Below are positions 1 to 9,540 of a stretch of 64,000 nucleotides of DNA, one piece after another. The stretch lies in NCBI RefSeq assembly GCF_000016645.1, contig NC_009441.1:4216001-4280000 (forward strand). The letters are read 5' to 3'. The stretch is from Flavobacterium johnsoniae UW101. GTDB lineage: Bacteria > Bacteroidota > Bacteroidia > Flavobacteriales > Flavobacteriaceae. How positions within the stretch are numbered: the stretch's first letter is position 1; each line of letters opens with the position of its first letter. A program made the translations under genes and the position numbers. Below the pieces are notes generated by a model that was given only the letters and a program-made list of their open reading frames with translations, was not told the DNA's origin and ran no database searches.

Positions 1-50
1 AAGTCTTTCAAAGATATTTATTTTAATTAATCATTATGAAATTATCCTGC

Positions 51-1457
51 TTAAATATACCGAAACAATTCTTCATTCACTTCATCAATGCAATTTGTTA
101 AATCCAGATATTTAAGAAAATTTTTAACTACGCCATCAAAGCCTGCGTATTTCAGGATTAGGCAACAAGTAAGAAAATGTGCGCTAAGACTAATTTTGGT
201 AAGCTCTTTCATTCTTATTTCTTCATTTTTGTCATCGTAAGGCATATTGCCGTGCAGAAAACGGTTTCTCATGCTTATGCATTTCAAGTCATTTTTGCTT
301 AATTTAAATCCTACCAATTCAAAAGCCAGCTTGAAGCTTTCGTTGTTTCCGACTTGATTTAGGCTGTCTAATTTATTTATGATGGACTTTTTGCTGTTGA
401 AATTGCTATCCTCAAGAGAATCAATTTTAAGCTTAAACTCGCTTAATATCTGGTCTGCAAATTTTGAATCCTTGAAAGGGGCAATTTTTTCGCTATTTTC
501 CTTTATGACAATTCCTTTTACCGTTTCTAATGCCACAAAAATAGATGCCGCTTCAATTTCTACCGAAAGATTTCTTGACTGGCAAATAATTCTTACTGCA
601 CGAAGTAAAATGTCATCATTACGACATAACTGCACTAAATTCGAAAATATTTTTTTTGGAAAGAAAAACAGTCTATCGGTTCCACAATAAGCCTTAAATT
701 CCCTATAATTATAAAGTTCTTTATTTGTGATAACGCTTTCATTGTTTTTTTTAAATGAAAAACCTTCAACTTTACCGAAATCAGGATTCTGAAATTTCAA
801 AATATATTGGGCGTCCTTGACCAAACATCCGCTTATCAATGCAAAAGAATATAAAGTACTTTCAAGCAATTTTTCAAATTCATACCTGCTTACTTCATTG
901 TGGCATTCAAGAATTAAAAAATTCTCATTGTCTATCCGATAATCAAAAAAGCCCAAACTGTAATTACCTACACTTATTTCCAAGTATCCTGCAGCTCTTA
1001 TATTCTGTTTTATTTTGAACGATTTTGTCCAAAAATAATTACTGGGAATTTTTGTGAAGCCGTCAATTGAGAGTAATGCCCGGTAGTAACCTTTGCTGTC
1101 TGAGAGATTAGATTCAATTTCTTTTATCTTCCCACTCATTTTAAATTCTGAAAGCTTAAATCTTGCAGACTTTGCTCCTTTAGGTAATTGGAATCTTGTA
1201 TCGCCAATTAAAATTTCAAAAGCGTCAAGCATACCAAAACCGATATATTCAATTTTCTGATCTATTTTTTTTAGAGAAGAGGTTTTGTACTCAAGCCCCT
1301 TTTCTGTATTACAAAACTCAATATCAAGACTATTGATAGTCTCATATTTTGAAAATATTTTTCCATTCTTATTATTTTTGAATTCAGCAAGAAAATCCAT
1401 TATGGCAGTTAAATTAACTTCAATCGGCTCTTCTTTTATATTTACATATTTTTCCAT
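51..1457 (-). CDS. HEPN-domain protein, putative anti-phage RNase (ApeA-like)
   Basis: A 468-aa soluble protein. Near the C-terminus (residues 397-402) it has RNRFLH, the R-x4-H signature of HEPN ribonucleases, in a helical segment followed by a hydrophobic helix. The N-terminal 300 residues are mixed alpha/beta, with no motif I can name. The layout (long N-terminal sensor-like part, C-terminal HEPN) resembles ApeA-type abortive-infection proteins, which cleave RNA on infection; that role is inferred from the family, not shown here. It stands alone, 300 bp downstream of a STAND defence operon on the same strand, which fits a defence island. The start MEKYVNIK is the only reasonable one and its frame is open throughout. 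Confidence 0.6.
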   Translation of the reverse strand: MEKYVNIKEEPIEVNLTAIMDFLAEFKNNKNGKIFSKYETINSLDIEFCNTEKGLEYKTSSLKKIDQKIEYIGFGMLDAFEILIGDTRFQLPKGAKSARFKLSEFKMSGKIKEIESNLSDSKGYYRALLSIDGFTKIPSNYFWTKSFKIKQNIRAAGYLEISVGNYSLGFFDYRIDNENFLILECHNEVSRYEFEKLLESTLYSFALISGCLVKDAQYILKFQNPDFGKVEGFSFKKNNESVITNKELYNYREFKAYCGTDRLFFFPKKIFSNLVQLCRNDDILLRAVRIICQSRNLSVEIEAASIFVALETVKGIVIKENSEKIAPFKDSKFADQILSEFKLKIDSLEDSNFNSKKSIINKLDSLNQVGNNESFKLAFELVGFKLSKNDLKCISMRNRFLHGNMPYDDKNEEIRMKELTKISLSAHFLTCCLILKYAGFDGVVKNFLKYLDLTNCIDEVNEELFRYI

Positions 1458-1757
1458 AAACTGATGATGATAGAGTACAATACTTAAAAAAATTACCTTA
1501 TTAATTAATCATTTATATTCACTCGCTTAACTATTGAATTGATTTTAGGATGCTGTAAAATATAAATAAAATTTCGAAATTCCTCTTATCATGGATGCAA
1601 GATATGCGCATCAGAATGACCTTATGCATAATCTGAAATAGAACTCCGCGAGAATGTCAGCAAAACAAATAGCACCTCTTATCCTCAGGAGCGTGAGATC
1701 AATATGTCGCGGTATAAGATGAATATTTAAATTTTTGGGGAAGATCAAAATATTAGT
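1458..1757. other. intergenic, possible gene relic
   Basis: A 300-bp gap between two minus-strand defence genes. Short plus-strand open stretches around 1640-1730 have somewhat coding-like composition, for example ending YPQEREINMSRYKMNI just before 1732, but none has a start and a full-length frame. It may be the remains of a gene lost when defence genes were exchanged. No terminator hairpin or promoter is clear. Confidence 0.3.
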
Positions 1758-2477
1758 TTAATCTTTCTCTTCCAATTTATCAAGTTCATTTTGGTATTCA
1801 GTTAGCAGTATAGAATTTAACTCATTGAACTTTGAAAGTTCTGAAATCCGTTTTTTTAATCTCTCAATATCATATCTTTTTGAAAGCTCATCTTTATCTT
1901 CTTCATAATCAAAAAGAGGGATCTCATCAAGCAAAGTATCTATTATATCTACATCTGCACTATCAGGGAGCTTTGTGGCCGCTTCTATCCATGCTTTTGT
2001 TTTTTCATCTTTTGCCTTACTAGCCGCTCTACTTAAGGCATACTCAATCCATATTCTGGCGATCTTATCCACAGCTTCGACAATTCCCATCCACTTCTCG
2101 ACTTCGGCTTTATCATCCAAATCAGCTGCTGATGGCTCTTTTTTTTCCCTATTATTGTGAGGCAGGTAAAAATAGGGCTGTTCTTTCTCGGGATTTAATT
2201 TAGACAATGCTTCAAAAATAGGCTCAAAATTCTCCAGCGGCCTTTTTCCCGAAGGAATGGATTGACGGTGCTGCCACAACTTTAAAATAGTGTCAAAACA
2301 CTGTTTTTCCGCTTCCTTTTTTATATTTCCCTCAGAACATTCTACGATAGTCATTTTTTCAGCAATATAATGGGCCATCCATCTAGAAAAAGTATCCACT
2401 CCCGGTTCCAGTTTAAGCTCTTGGACAAATAGTCTACCCAGGTTTATGATTTGTAGTTGTTGTTCTAAGTTCTCCAT
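1758..2477 (-). CDS. hypothetical partner of the STAND NTPase
   Basis: A 239-aa acidic, helix-rich protein without signal peptide or membrane segment. It has a central low-complexity stretch (about residues 105-120) and a charged, probably coiled-coil C-terminus (about 195-239). It starts 44 bp inside the end of the upstream 2091-aa nuclease-STAND gene, so the two are almost certainly translated from one message. I do not recognise the family. The tight coupling suggests a subunit, regulator or target adaptor of the STAND protein. Many Avs-type STAND proteins work as single genes, so a fixed second gene is notable. Confidence 0.6.
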   Translation of the reverse strand: MENLEQQLQIINLGRLFVQELKLEPGVDTFSRWMAHYIAEKMTIVECSEGNIKKEAEKQCFDTILKLWQHRQSIPSGKRPLENFEPIFEALSKLNPEKEQPYFYLPHNNREKKEPSAADLDDKAEVEKWMGIVEAVDKIARIWIEYALSRAASKAKDEKTKAWIEAATKLPDSADVDIIDTLLDEIPLFDYEEDKDELSKRYDIERLKKRISELSKFNELNSILLTEYQNELDKLEEKD

Positions 2478-5400
2478 CTGATGACAATATAAATAGTTTA
2501 TTTATTGGTTTTAAATATTCGTACTTTTCTTCCCTGCTGCGGTATCTGTAGCTAATATCCCTTTTAATGCTGACCTCCAGTATCAGATCACAATTAAAAA
2601 CCGTACACAGCTCTTTTAAAAACTTTAATGAGGCTTTTACCCTGCTGCCCGACTGGTCTGGTGTTTGATCCCTTTCCATACTGTAAGTACTCCATATTTC
2701 GCATTCGACATCAGGATTAGACGAAAGCGGCAGAAACCATGATTTTCCATCATTTTCTAAAGACAAATTCAGTTTCGCAGCGACATCCGAACCAATCCTA
2801 TAGGGAGGATAATCAACATTTTCCGCATAAGGATCATATTCATCCAATCTTTTGGATCCATAATCTTTCTTAATCCATCCTTTAAGCTCAAAGGGATTGG
2901 ATCTTATTTCCATTCTTTCCTCTTCATAATCGGGAAGTTTGAAATCGTTTGGGTCGCTGCAAGTCTGCAGTGCCCTCATTAAGGCATCAGATGCATTTCT
3001 GGAGACCAATGCCGAAGCGATTGAAACTGTCTCGATTCTCTCAGAATGTTTTTCTTCCCATCCGCCCCGCACGTTCAGCCATACATCCCCATTTGCACCT
3101 TCAGTTTTCAGTGTTCTATAAAAGCTTTCTTCCGATATATCCTCTCTCCAGTTATCGTTCTTAGTTTCAGAAATCCATCCAGGCCTTTCCAAGGGTACCG
3201 CGCCGCGATAATCAGACAGCCATTTCCCATCAATGCAAGTGAGCAGATGTCTTGAAATCCATTCATCCCAGACATCCTCATACCAGTCATTTTTTTCAAC
3301 AATCGGCATTTTTTCCAGAAGTTTGGCCGCTGCCGCCATCATGGAATGATAGGAAAGATAAAAATCAAGATTATCTGTTTTTGGATAACCGCTGTGATCA
3401 TGCCAAGTTTCTCTATCATCAGAATGTCTGTTCCAAAGATCTGCACGGGGATCATTATTCCAACCGGTTTGCTTTTCGAGTCCCCATTGTCTAATAATTA
3501 CATCAGCAGCTATATCTTCTACCTGTTTGCCCGATATTCCGAAAACATCACCAAGGGGATCAAACCAGTATCTGTCAAAATCATAACTAAAATCAAAGTC
3601 GTAATCCGTAGCAATTTCATCCTTAACATGCCAATAGCTCTCAACTGTATCATTATAGTTCATTTTCACTACAGGCATATTGCTTTTACCTGTCATTTTT
3701 ATTTTTTCCAAAGTCTGGATATCATAAATGTCATGAGAAAAAGAAGATAGGTTTATTGCCGCATCTGCCGCAAATTTTTGGATAAGCGCATGAGGATCTC
3801 CAAGGGCATATCGAACAAATACGTCCTTGAAAGGAAACAGCAGACCCGCTCTTTCAACAGAGATCCGCGCAGATGCAATCAACATATACAGTCTTGCGTG
3901 AAGATTATAGAAAGGAAATTCAGCACAGCCAAAAGCATCTGTCTTGTCATGCTGCATCCATTTGAAGAGCTCTTCAATAATCTCAATGCAGTCAAATTCT
4001 GCCAGCAATCTTACACAGTGCGCAGCACTCCAGCGTTCGGAAGATCTTGGAGAACCTAGCGCCGACCAGATGAAACCAGCAAGCTGATTATTAATATCTT
4101 CTGGAACAGACAGCCATTCACTCCACTGCCCGTCGCCAAAATCCTCTTCAATATGAAGCTCAAACCTGGACAGTGCAAAATCCAGCAATTCAGCTGCTTC
4201 CTCAGGTTTAATCAGGGGCGCAGTCATATCTACAAATCCAAAAAATGTTTGAGCATCAGAAAACTCGTACGTACCTGCAAGTCCCTCAAATATTCCCTCC
4301 TTGAGCTTATCGATTTCGGAGTTGTCGAAACTAAATTCTCCTATGAAATATTTGATCGAATACGGGGAGGTCAGTTCCTGCGCATATTTTTTTCCTAATT
4401 CCCTGATTAGGAGCGGCCACTTTTTCTTATAACTTATCTTATTTTTCCAGACGTCGGGAAGCGATTGAAAAAAACTTTTGATCTGATAGTGGCTCAATTC
4501 AGAAGACAGCAGCATTTCAATAAACTTCCAAAGCGACTTTTCACTCAGCCTCAGCACAATTTGTTCCCAGAACGATTCAACATTTCTGTAAAAGCGTTTA
4601 TCTGATATGGAATAAAATGATTCTAGGCACTTTTGAAAATCTTCCGCTTCAAAAATATCCCGGACTTCAAATACATCGTTCCAGGGAAAATCATTTAAGT
4701 TCTGTCCGGCTTCATTAATAGGTTTCTTTTCTATCTCAGCCAAAGGTTCTTTTTTATTCTTTTTGTGGTATGCCGAGATTTTTTCTACAGTATCATTTTT
4801 AATATTCCCATCATATCCGATCGCTTTTATCCTCTCCCAGAATTCTGGACTTGTGCCGACTGACTCCAGCAGTCTGACCGAGTCGGCAAATATCTTGTCT
4901 TTTATTTCTGCATTTGGCTCTTTTCCAAGACACAGAGAAAGGAATTCGCCATGCTGATGAGAGGACAAGAATCTTGTAAGAGCCCAGCCCGCTGCAGCAG
5001 ATATAGTATCAGACTTCACCAGTTCTGTCAACAATGCCTCAAGCTGAAATTCAAATCTTCCTATATGCCTGTCTCTCCATCTGCTTAATGCGGCAATAGC
5101 CGTTCCGCTGGACATTCTGGCACATACCGCAATTGCATCACTCCTGTCCCAGTGTTTTTCACGGTCGACATATTCTCCAACCACTTCTGCACAGCGTATA
5201 AATCGATAAGCAGCCAAGTCTGGACTTCCCTTTTCACTACATGACCGTTCTGCAAGTGAAACAACAGCTTCCCATCTCCTGACTATTTCATCTCCGAATT
5301 TAGAAACTATGTCTACAGCCTCTTCAAAATAAACAGCCGCGTCATCCGGTGCTTTATTGAGTACTGCTCGTGCAAGGCTGATGTATCTTTCGGCAGCAGT

Positions 5401-8400
5401 TTCTGGCTGTCCTTCGGTAATGCTTTTTATCCTTTTATATGCACGCTGCTCGACTTCCTGTTTCAGAAAGTCCAGATGTTCTAGCCTGAAAGCCGCCCTC
5501 ACATTTTGCAGCTCGTCAGGAATCCATAAAGATTTATTATTCTTTAAATAAGACTCATAAAACCACTGAACTTCTTCTTTTTTTCCATTGCTGTAAAGCT
5601 TGAGAATCGAAGACCGTTGAGAGGAAATTTCATTTGGAATGCTATCGTATGATCTGTGCCTGCCTGCTGTTGCCTTTTTTGAATTTTCATCTGCCTTTCG
5701 TACCTGAGCCTCGAAATCAAAATCCTGTCCGCTTAATATCAATGTCCGCAGCTGATACCATGGGAACAAACCGCCTATTACTTCCCTCAACTTCTTGATT
5801 TCATCGTCCCGTTCATATTGATTCTTTTTCTTTTTTTCTGCAAGGTCATCCGGCAGAATGCTGTCGATGTCCAGATCCGATTTCTCCTGAAGCATCATTC
5901 TGAGTGCCAGTGCCTTCAAATAGACATTTCGCTCATGCCATTGATGTCCGTCATAAACCATCCTAGTGGCTTTTTCAGGAGTATAATGTTGCAGTACTTT
6001 TAATAGCTTTGATTTTGGCAGATTTCTATGCAAACATGCCTCCAAAAATGAAAGTATAGCATCGTTTAAATTTTCATTTTGATAATAGTTCTCGGGAATT
6101 TTGATTCTAGTCCTTGCCTTTACTAGTAATTCCAGGCAGTTCTCAAGCTGTTCTTTCTCAGGAAAATGGCCAGTGTTTACTAATTCGTCGGTAATAGCCA
6201 CAGTATAGTAGGGCTCATCGATGCAGGCTTGCAACAACTTTTCTACAACTGTAAGGTTTCCCGCATCTATAAACCTTTTCGCCAGATTCCCAACTACCTT
6301 GAAGACAAGAATTTTTGAAGTGAAACGGTTTAAAAATTCTATACACTCCTTTACTCCGTATATATTAAAATAGGCAGATGCCATTTCAAGAACATTCTCG
6401 TCGGTTACCTCGTTTTGGGGATGATCATCCTTGCTTTTTTTTAACTCTTCAAAGTAGATCACCATCCAGTTTACACCAGCTCTTAAATATCCTCTTGCTT
6501 CTCCCTTATATTCATTGATTCCTGATAGCAGGGACGCTGTATAGATATTCTCTGAACCGTTCCACCCTCCGCACAGCAGCCGCTTAAAGGCAATATCCTG
6601 AACTTTCTGTTTGTCCTGCAAGGCGGTTAAAAGATCAATATTGCCATGAAAAAGACTGATCTGCCTTTGGTTACCGGCCATTTCTTCTCCCGCGCGTACC
6701 GCTATTTTTATGGCATCTTTATATTTTGCTTCCCGCACTGCAGCCCTAAAAGCAAACTGAAGACGGTAAATTCTCACGCTTCTAGCATCAATAGGATTAT
6801 CCAGCGGCAGATAGCTGTCCGAGAGAGCAGTTTGAATTAATTTTTCATATTGACCTGCCTGAAGATAAAGGTGCGGCAGCACTTCTGACACATAGGTATG
6901 GTCGCCTGCCAAAGGCTCCAAAAGCTTGATGTAAGTTTCAAAATTTTTCTTTTCTGCTAAAAAAGTCTTCCTGAACCACGTCTCAGAAGGCTCATCCCTG
7001 AACTGCACCGAATCATCAGAGAGCCATAAAGACCTGCCTATATCAGCTGTAAAGCTTTTAATTGTCTCAATTGAAACTCCTGCAGCTTCTGCCAAAATTT
7101 TTACAGGGATATGAGGCGGCAGGCTTGCCAGACCCAAACACACTGCATCTATCTGCTCCTGAAAAGAAGCTGATAGTGAATCTTTCAGTGTGGACACAGC
7201 GGAATGTAACTGCTGTTCAATCTGCTGCTCAACAGTAGTTCCCAAAGGTCCCAGCCTGCCTAAAAGTTCCAATACACTTGTTGCCTTGACACTCAATGCA
7301 TTTGCCTGCACGCGGGGGTTCCCGCTTGTCAGTCTATGAAATTCTTCTCCGTCTTTCTCGTCGGCGTCCTCAAACCATCTTCTTAAATTCAGCAGGGTCT
7401 CACCTTTTGAAAACGGTTTTAATTCAAGTGTTTTAATTTTTGAATTAGGCTTCAACAGCGCAATACGTTCGGTCCTGCACAATAAAACAAGTCTGCATCC
7501 CTCAGGCATAGTTTCGCGCAGAAGCTCGCTCGCAAAACATGGTGTGCTGTATTCCTGTGCTGCCATTTCTGCATTATCTGCAGCGTCAATCAAAATAAAT
7601 AATAAAGCGGAATCATCCCTGTGTCTTAGATTTTTTACGGACGCCTCCAGGCGCCATAAAAATTTTCGCATGATATCGCTGTCTTGCGAAGTATCCTGAA
7701 CGATCAAAGGATCGCAAAGCCCCTTAACGGCAAGTTCATTGGCAATCTGCACAAGGGCGTCGCGGTGCCTGTGCCGCGGTTCGCTGCGATTTCTGTATTG
7801 TCCTGCTCCAAAACAGTCGTAAGCCAAGGCGAATGAATTTGAAGGCAGTGAAGCTGACAGCTGCCGGCAGAACATAGACTTTCCTACACCTCCCGGCGCG
7901 TGAACAATAAATGAATAACTGGAAAGCGATATGGCTTCCATAAGCTCTCCATACTGCTCCCTGCCAATAACTTCTACCTTTTCTTCCCATATGGCAGGAG
8001 CCGGAAACAAATCTCTTTCCGAGAATATATTAAAACGTTTCAAAATATCTTCTCTGGTAATTACACGGTCAGACTTTGGCAGTATTTTTTCCTGCACCAG
8101 TGAAACGATATTTTCAATCTGCGCATTATCAACAGTCCCCGCTGTAAGTTGAGAAATCTCAAATCTCAGCTCGTCTTTCTGGCTGTCATAATCCCCCTCG
8201 CCGTCCTCAAAATCCAAAAGTCCGCAGAACTTTGATAATTCTGAAGAACTAAGTCTAGTATAAGCTGTAATGGTCTTCAAAAATCCTTTTGAAACAGTTT
8301 TGCCCTCTGCCAACAAAAGAACCTTGTCTTTAAAAAATTTAGTTACAGGCCTGTTGGTAACCAGAACAAATGAAACATCAATGGCATCATCCTCTTTGAG

Positions 8401-8709
8401 ATGCTGGTTATATCTTTTTGCAAAGCCTTCGAGAGTATCTTTCAGGTCACTTAAAGTAAAAGGACTGTCTTTCTGTACCGTAGTATGCTTAAGCTGATAA
8501 TACCTGATCTGTTTTTTATCATCCGTAAGCTCGTAATATTCAGAAACATCTATGACATACTCACCTTCTTTTTTATTTTCTTTGGAACCCTCAATCACAA
8601 TGGAGCGAATAGAGGCATTGGGATAAAGGAGCCTTAAGCAGCGTCTTGCTGCCCATCTGTAGTGAAATACATCCCCTGCCCTTGAATATGCAACTAAATC
8701 ATTTGACAT
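2434..8709 (-). CDS. large nuclease-STAND NTPase defence protein (Avs-like)
   Basis: A 2091-aa protein. The N-terminus (about 1-120) has an acidic residue patch followed by YYQLKHT at about 71-77, as in PD-(D/E)xK nucleases of the Cap4/DUF4297 type. Next come a P-loop APGGVGKS (about 271-278) and a Walker B segment LLFILIDAAD (about 369-378). More than 1500 residues of helical repeats follow, the TPR-like sensor arm expected in STAND proteins. In Avs proteins this arm binds phage portal or terminase proteins and triggers DNA cleavage; that activity is inferred here. I chose MSNDLVAY at 8709 because the frame upstream overlaps a terminator and a radC relic and reads as non-coding. The 239-aa partner overlaps its 3' end. 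Confidence 0.75.
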   Translation of the reverse strand: MSNDLVAYSRAGDVFHYRWAARRCLRLLYPNASIRSIVIEGSKENKKEGEYVIDVSEYYELTDDKKQIRYYQLKHTTVQKDSPFTLSDLKDTLEGFAKRYNQHLKEDDAIDVSFVLVTNRPVTKFFKDKVLLLAEGKTVSKGFLKTITAYTRLSSSELSKFCGLLDFEDGEGDYDSQKDELRFEISQLTAGTVDNAQIENIVSLVQEKILPKSDRVITREDILKRFNIFSERDLFPAPAIWEEKVEVIGREQYGELMEAISLSSYSFIVHAPGGVGKSMFCRQLSASLPSNSFALAYDCFGAGQYRNRSEPRHRHRDALVQIANELAVKGLCDPLIVQDTSQDSDIMRKFLWRLEASVKNLRHRDDSALLFILIDAADNAEMAAQEYSTPCFASELLRETMPEGCRLVLLCRTERIALLKPNSKIKTLELKPFSKGETLLNLRRWFEDADEKDGEEFHRLTSGNPRVQANALSVKATSVLELLGRLGPLGTTVEQQIEQQLHSAVSTLKDSLSASFQEQIDAVCLGLASLPPHIPVKILAEAAGVSIETIKSFTADIGRSLWLSDDSVQFRDEPSETWFRKTFLAEKKNFETYIKLLEPLAGDHTYVSEVLPHLYLQAGQYEKLIQTALSDSYLPLDNPIDARSVRIYRLQFAFRAAVREAKYKDAIKIAVRAGEEMAGNQRQISLFHGNIDLLTALQDKQKVQDIAFKRLLCGGWNGSENIYTASLLSGINEYKGEARGYLRAGVNWMVIYFEELKKSKDDHPQNEVTDENVLEMASAYFNIYGVKECIEFLNRFTSKILVFKVVGNLAKRFIDAGNLTVVEKLLQACIDEPYYTVAITDELVNTGHFPEKEQLENCLELLVKARTRIKIPENYYQNENLNDAILSFLEACLHRNLPKSKLLKVLQHYTPEKATRMVYDGHQWHERNVYLKALALRMMLQEKSDLDIDSILPDDLAEKKKKNQYERDDEIKKLREVIGGLFPWYQLRTLILSGQDFDFEAQVRKADENSKKATAGRHRSYDSIPNEISSQRSSILKLYSNGKKEEVQWFYESYLKNNKSLWIPDELQNVRAAFRLEHLDFLKQEVEQRAYKRIKSITEGQPETAAERYISLARAVLNKAPDDAAVYFEEAVDIVSKFGDEIVRRWEAVVSLAERSCSEKGSPDLAAYRFIRCAEVVGEYVDREKHWDRSDAIAVCARMSSGTAIAALSRWRDRHIGRFEFQLEALLTELVKSDTISAAAGWALTRFLSSHQHGEFLSLCLGKEPNAEIKDKIFADSVRLLESVGTSPEFWERIKAIGYDGNIKNDTVEKISAYHKKNKKEPLAEIEKKPINEAGQNLNDFPWNDVFEVRDIFEAEDFQKCLESFYSISDKRFYRNVESFWEQIVLRLSEKSLWKFIEMLLSSELSHYQIKSFFQSLPDVWKNKISYKKKWPLLIRELGKKYAQELTSPYSIKYFIGEFSFDNSEIDKLKEGIFEGLAGTYEFSDAQTFFGFVDMTAPLIKPEEAAELLDFALSRFELHIEEDFGDGQWSEWLSVPEDINNQLAGFIWSALGSPRSSERWSAAHCVRLLAEFDCIEIIEELFKWMQHDKTDAFGCAEFPFYNLHARLYMLIASARISVERAGLLFPFKDVFVRYALGDPHALIQKFAADAAINLSSFSHDIYDIQTLEKIKMTGKSNMPVVKMNYNDTVESYWHVKDEIATDYDFDFSYDFDRYWFDPLGDVFGISGKQVEDIAADVIIRQWGLEKQTGWNNDPRADLWNRHSDDRETWHDHSGYPKTDNLDFYLSYHSMMAAAAKLLEKMPIVEKNDWYEDVWDEWISRHLLTCIDGKWLSDYRGAVPLERPGWISETKNDNWREDISEESFYRTLKTEGANGDVWLNVRGGWEEKHSERIETVSIASALVSRNASDALMRALQTCSDPNDFKLPDYEEERMEIRSNPFELKGWIKKDYGSKRLDEYDPYAENVDYPPYRIGSDVAAKLNLSLENDGKSWFLPLSSNPDVECEIWSTYSMERDQTPDQSGSRVKASLKFLKELCTVFNCDLILEVSIKRDISYRYRSREEKYEYLKPINKLFILSSDGELRTTTTNHKPG

Positions 8710-8771
8710 TATTCTAATTTTTAATGTAAGAAATAACCATAAACTTTGACTAATATAAGACCTTCTTTTTA

Positions 8772-8800
8772 ATCTAAAAAAAAAGGCGCTAAAAAGCGCC
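8772..8800 (-). terminator. intrinsic terminator of the decayed radC
   Basis: On the minus strand a GGCGCT / AGCGCC stem with a TTTT loop (8785-8800) is followed by nine T residues. It overlaps the stop codon of the radC fragment, just as the terminator at 60763-60784 overlaps the stop of the intact radC. It separates the radC relic from the STAND gene, which therefore needs its own promoter between 8710 and 8771. Confidence 0.8.
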
Positions 8801-9060
8801 CTCATCTTTAAAGGAATAATAGGTTTTGGTAGCAATGATAAGGTGATCCCGCGGTAAGATATTCGTAATTCTGTCTGCTAATTTTACTTTATTAGTTATA
8901 TGTTTATACTTCGGGGAAGGTTAAAAATGACCAGAGGATTGTTTCGGATCTTAACCAGCGATACGGCATTAGATTTGAAAGCCGCCACAAAAATCATTTT
9001 CGGATCGTGTAATGTGCCAGCGATTGCTACCAATGAAACTTCATGCAACCGACAAGTCCA
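8789..9060 (-). pseudogene. radC: radC-family (JAB/MPN) pseudogene
   Basis: Two minus-strand frames together spell the C-terminal half of a RadC protein. One frame (down to the stop at 8896) gives HEVSLVAIAGTLHDPKMIF and AAFKSNAVSLVKIRNNP. This matches the RadC run E-V-S-x-G-G-I-x-G-T-x-x-D-P-K-x-I-F ... A-L-K-x-N-A-x-S-x-I-L-x-H-N-H-P-S-G, with the metal-binding HNHPSG ruined to RNNPLV. The other frame gives DHLIIATKTYYSFKDEGAF and a stop at 8789-8791, the standard RadC C-terminus. A frameshift therefore lies near 8900. An in-frame stop precedes the first part at about 9055, so the N-terminal half is missing. From 9061 to 9241 I see no gene. Confidence 0.8.
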
Positions 9061-9241
9061 ATCCTAATTTTAAGCTGTATTAAAAGTAATTTTATCAGAC
9101 TAAATTTTTACGCCATTTGTCAAAGTGAGGCAAAATATTTATTCATCTTATTTAATTACAATTTAAAAAATAGCTTAATCTTGATTATATCTTTTTTTAG
9201 CGAGGTGTAATAAGACCTATTATTGTGTTTCTGTCAATTCA

Positions 9242-9535
9242 TTACTCTTCAAAATCAGTAAAATATATTTTGCTTGCCTGTGTCTTTTTAAAGGAACGGA
9301 CATAATTTATGTATCCGTAGTCATTTAGATCCTGAATACATTTAATATAGGTGTATGTGGAAGAAATTTTAACTTTCGATATTATATCACGGCTAAATAC
9401 ATCAATCGGATTTATAAAGCCCCTTTCTATTCTAAGCTGTAACAATGCCGCATAAATGGCAATATGTGTTGTGCTGATTCTAAAATCTTTTTCAATTGCA
9501 GCAAAAAAATCAGATAAGGGCTTTAAATTCTCCAT
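9242..9535 (-). CDS. small winged-helix DNA-binding protein of the tra operon
   Basis: A 97-aa protein with a winged-helix look: helices at about 5-35, a recognition-helix segment around 48-70 (KVKISSTYTYIKCIQDLNDY) and a basic beta-wing (YVRSFKKTQASKIYF). It is the last intact gene of the minus-strand transfer operon, 5 bp after the preceding gene. A role in controlling transfer or replication of the element is likely from position and fold, but I cannot name a family. Confidence 0.6.
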   Translation of the reverse strand: MENLKPLSDFFAAIEKDFRISTTHIAIYAALLQLRIERGFINPIDVFSRDIISKVKISSTYTYIKCIQDLNDYGYINYVRSFKKTQASKIYFTDFEE

Positions 9536-9540
9536 TATTA

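Noticed and set aside
8710..8835. 42-residue N-terminal extension of the STAND protein
   Set aside because: It would run through the radC terminator and its end in another frame; MSNDLVAY begins the conserved domain.
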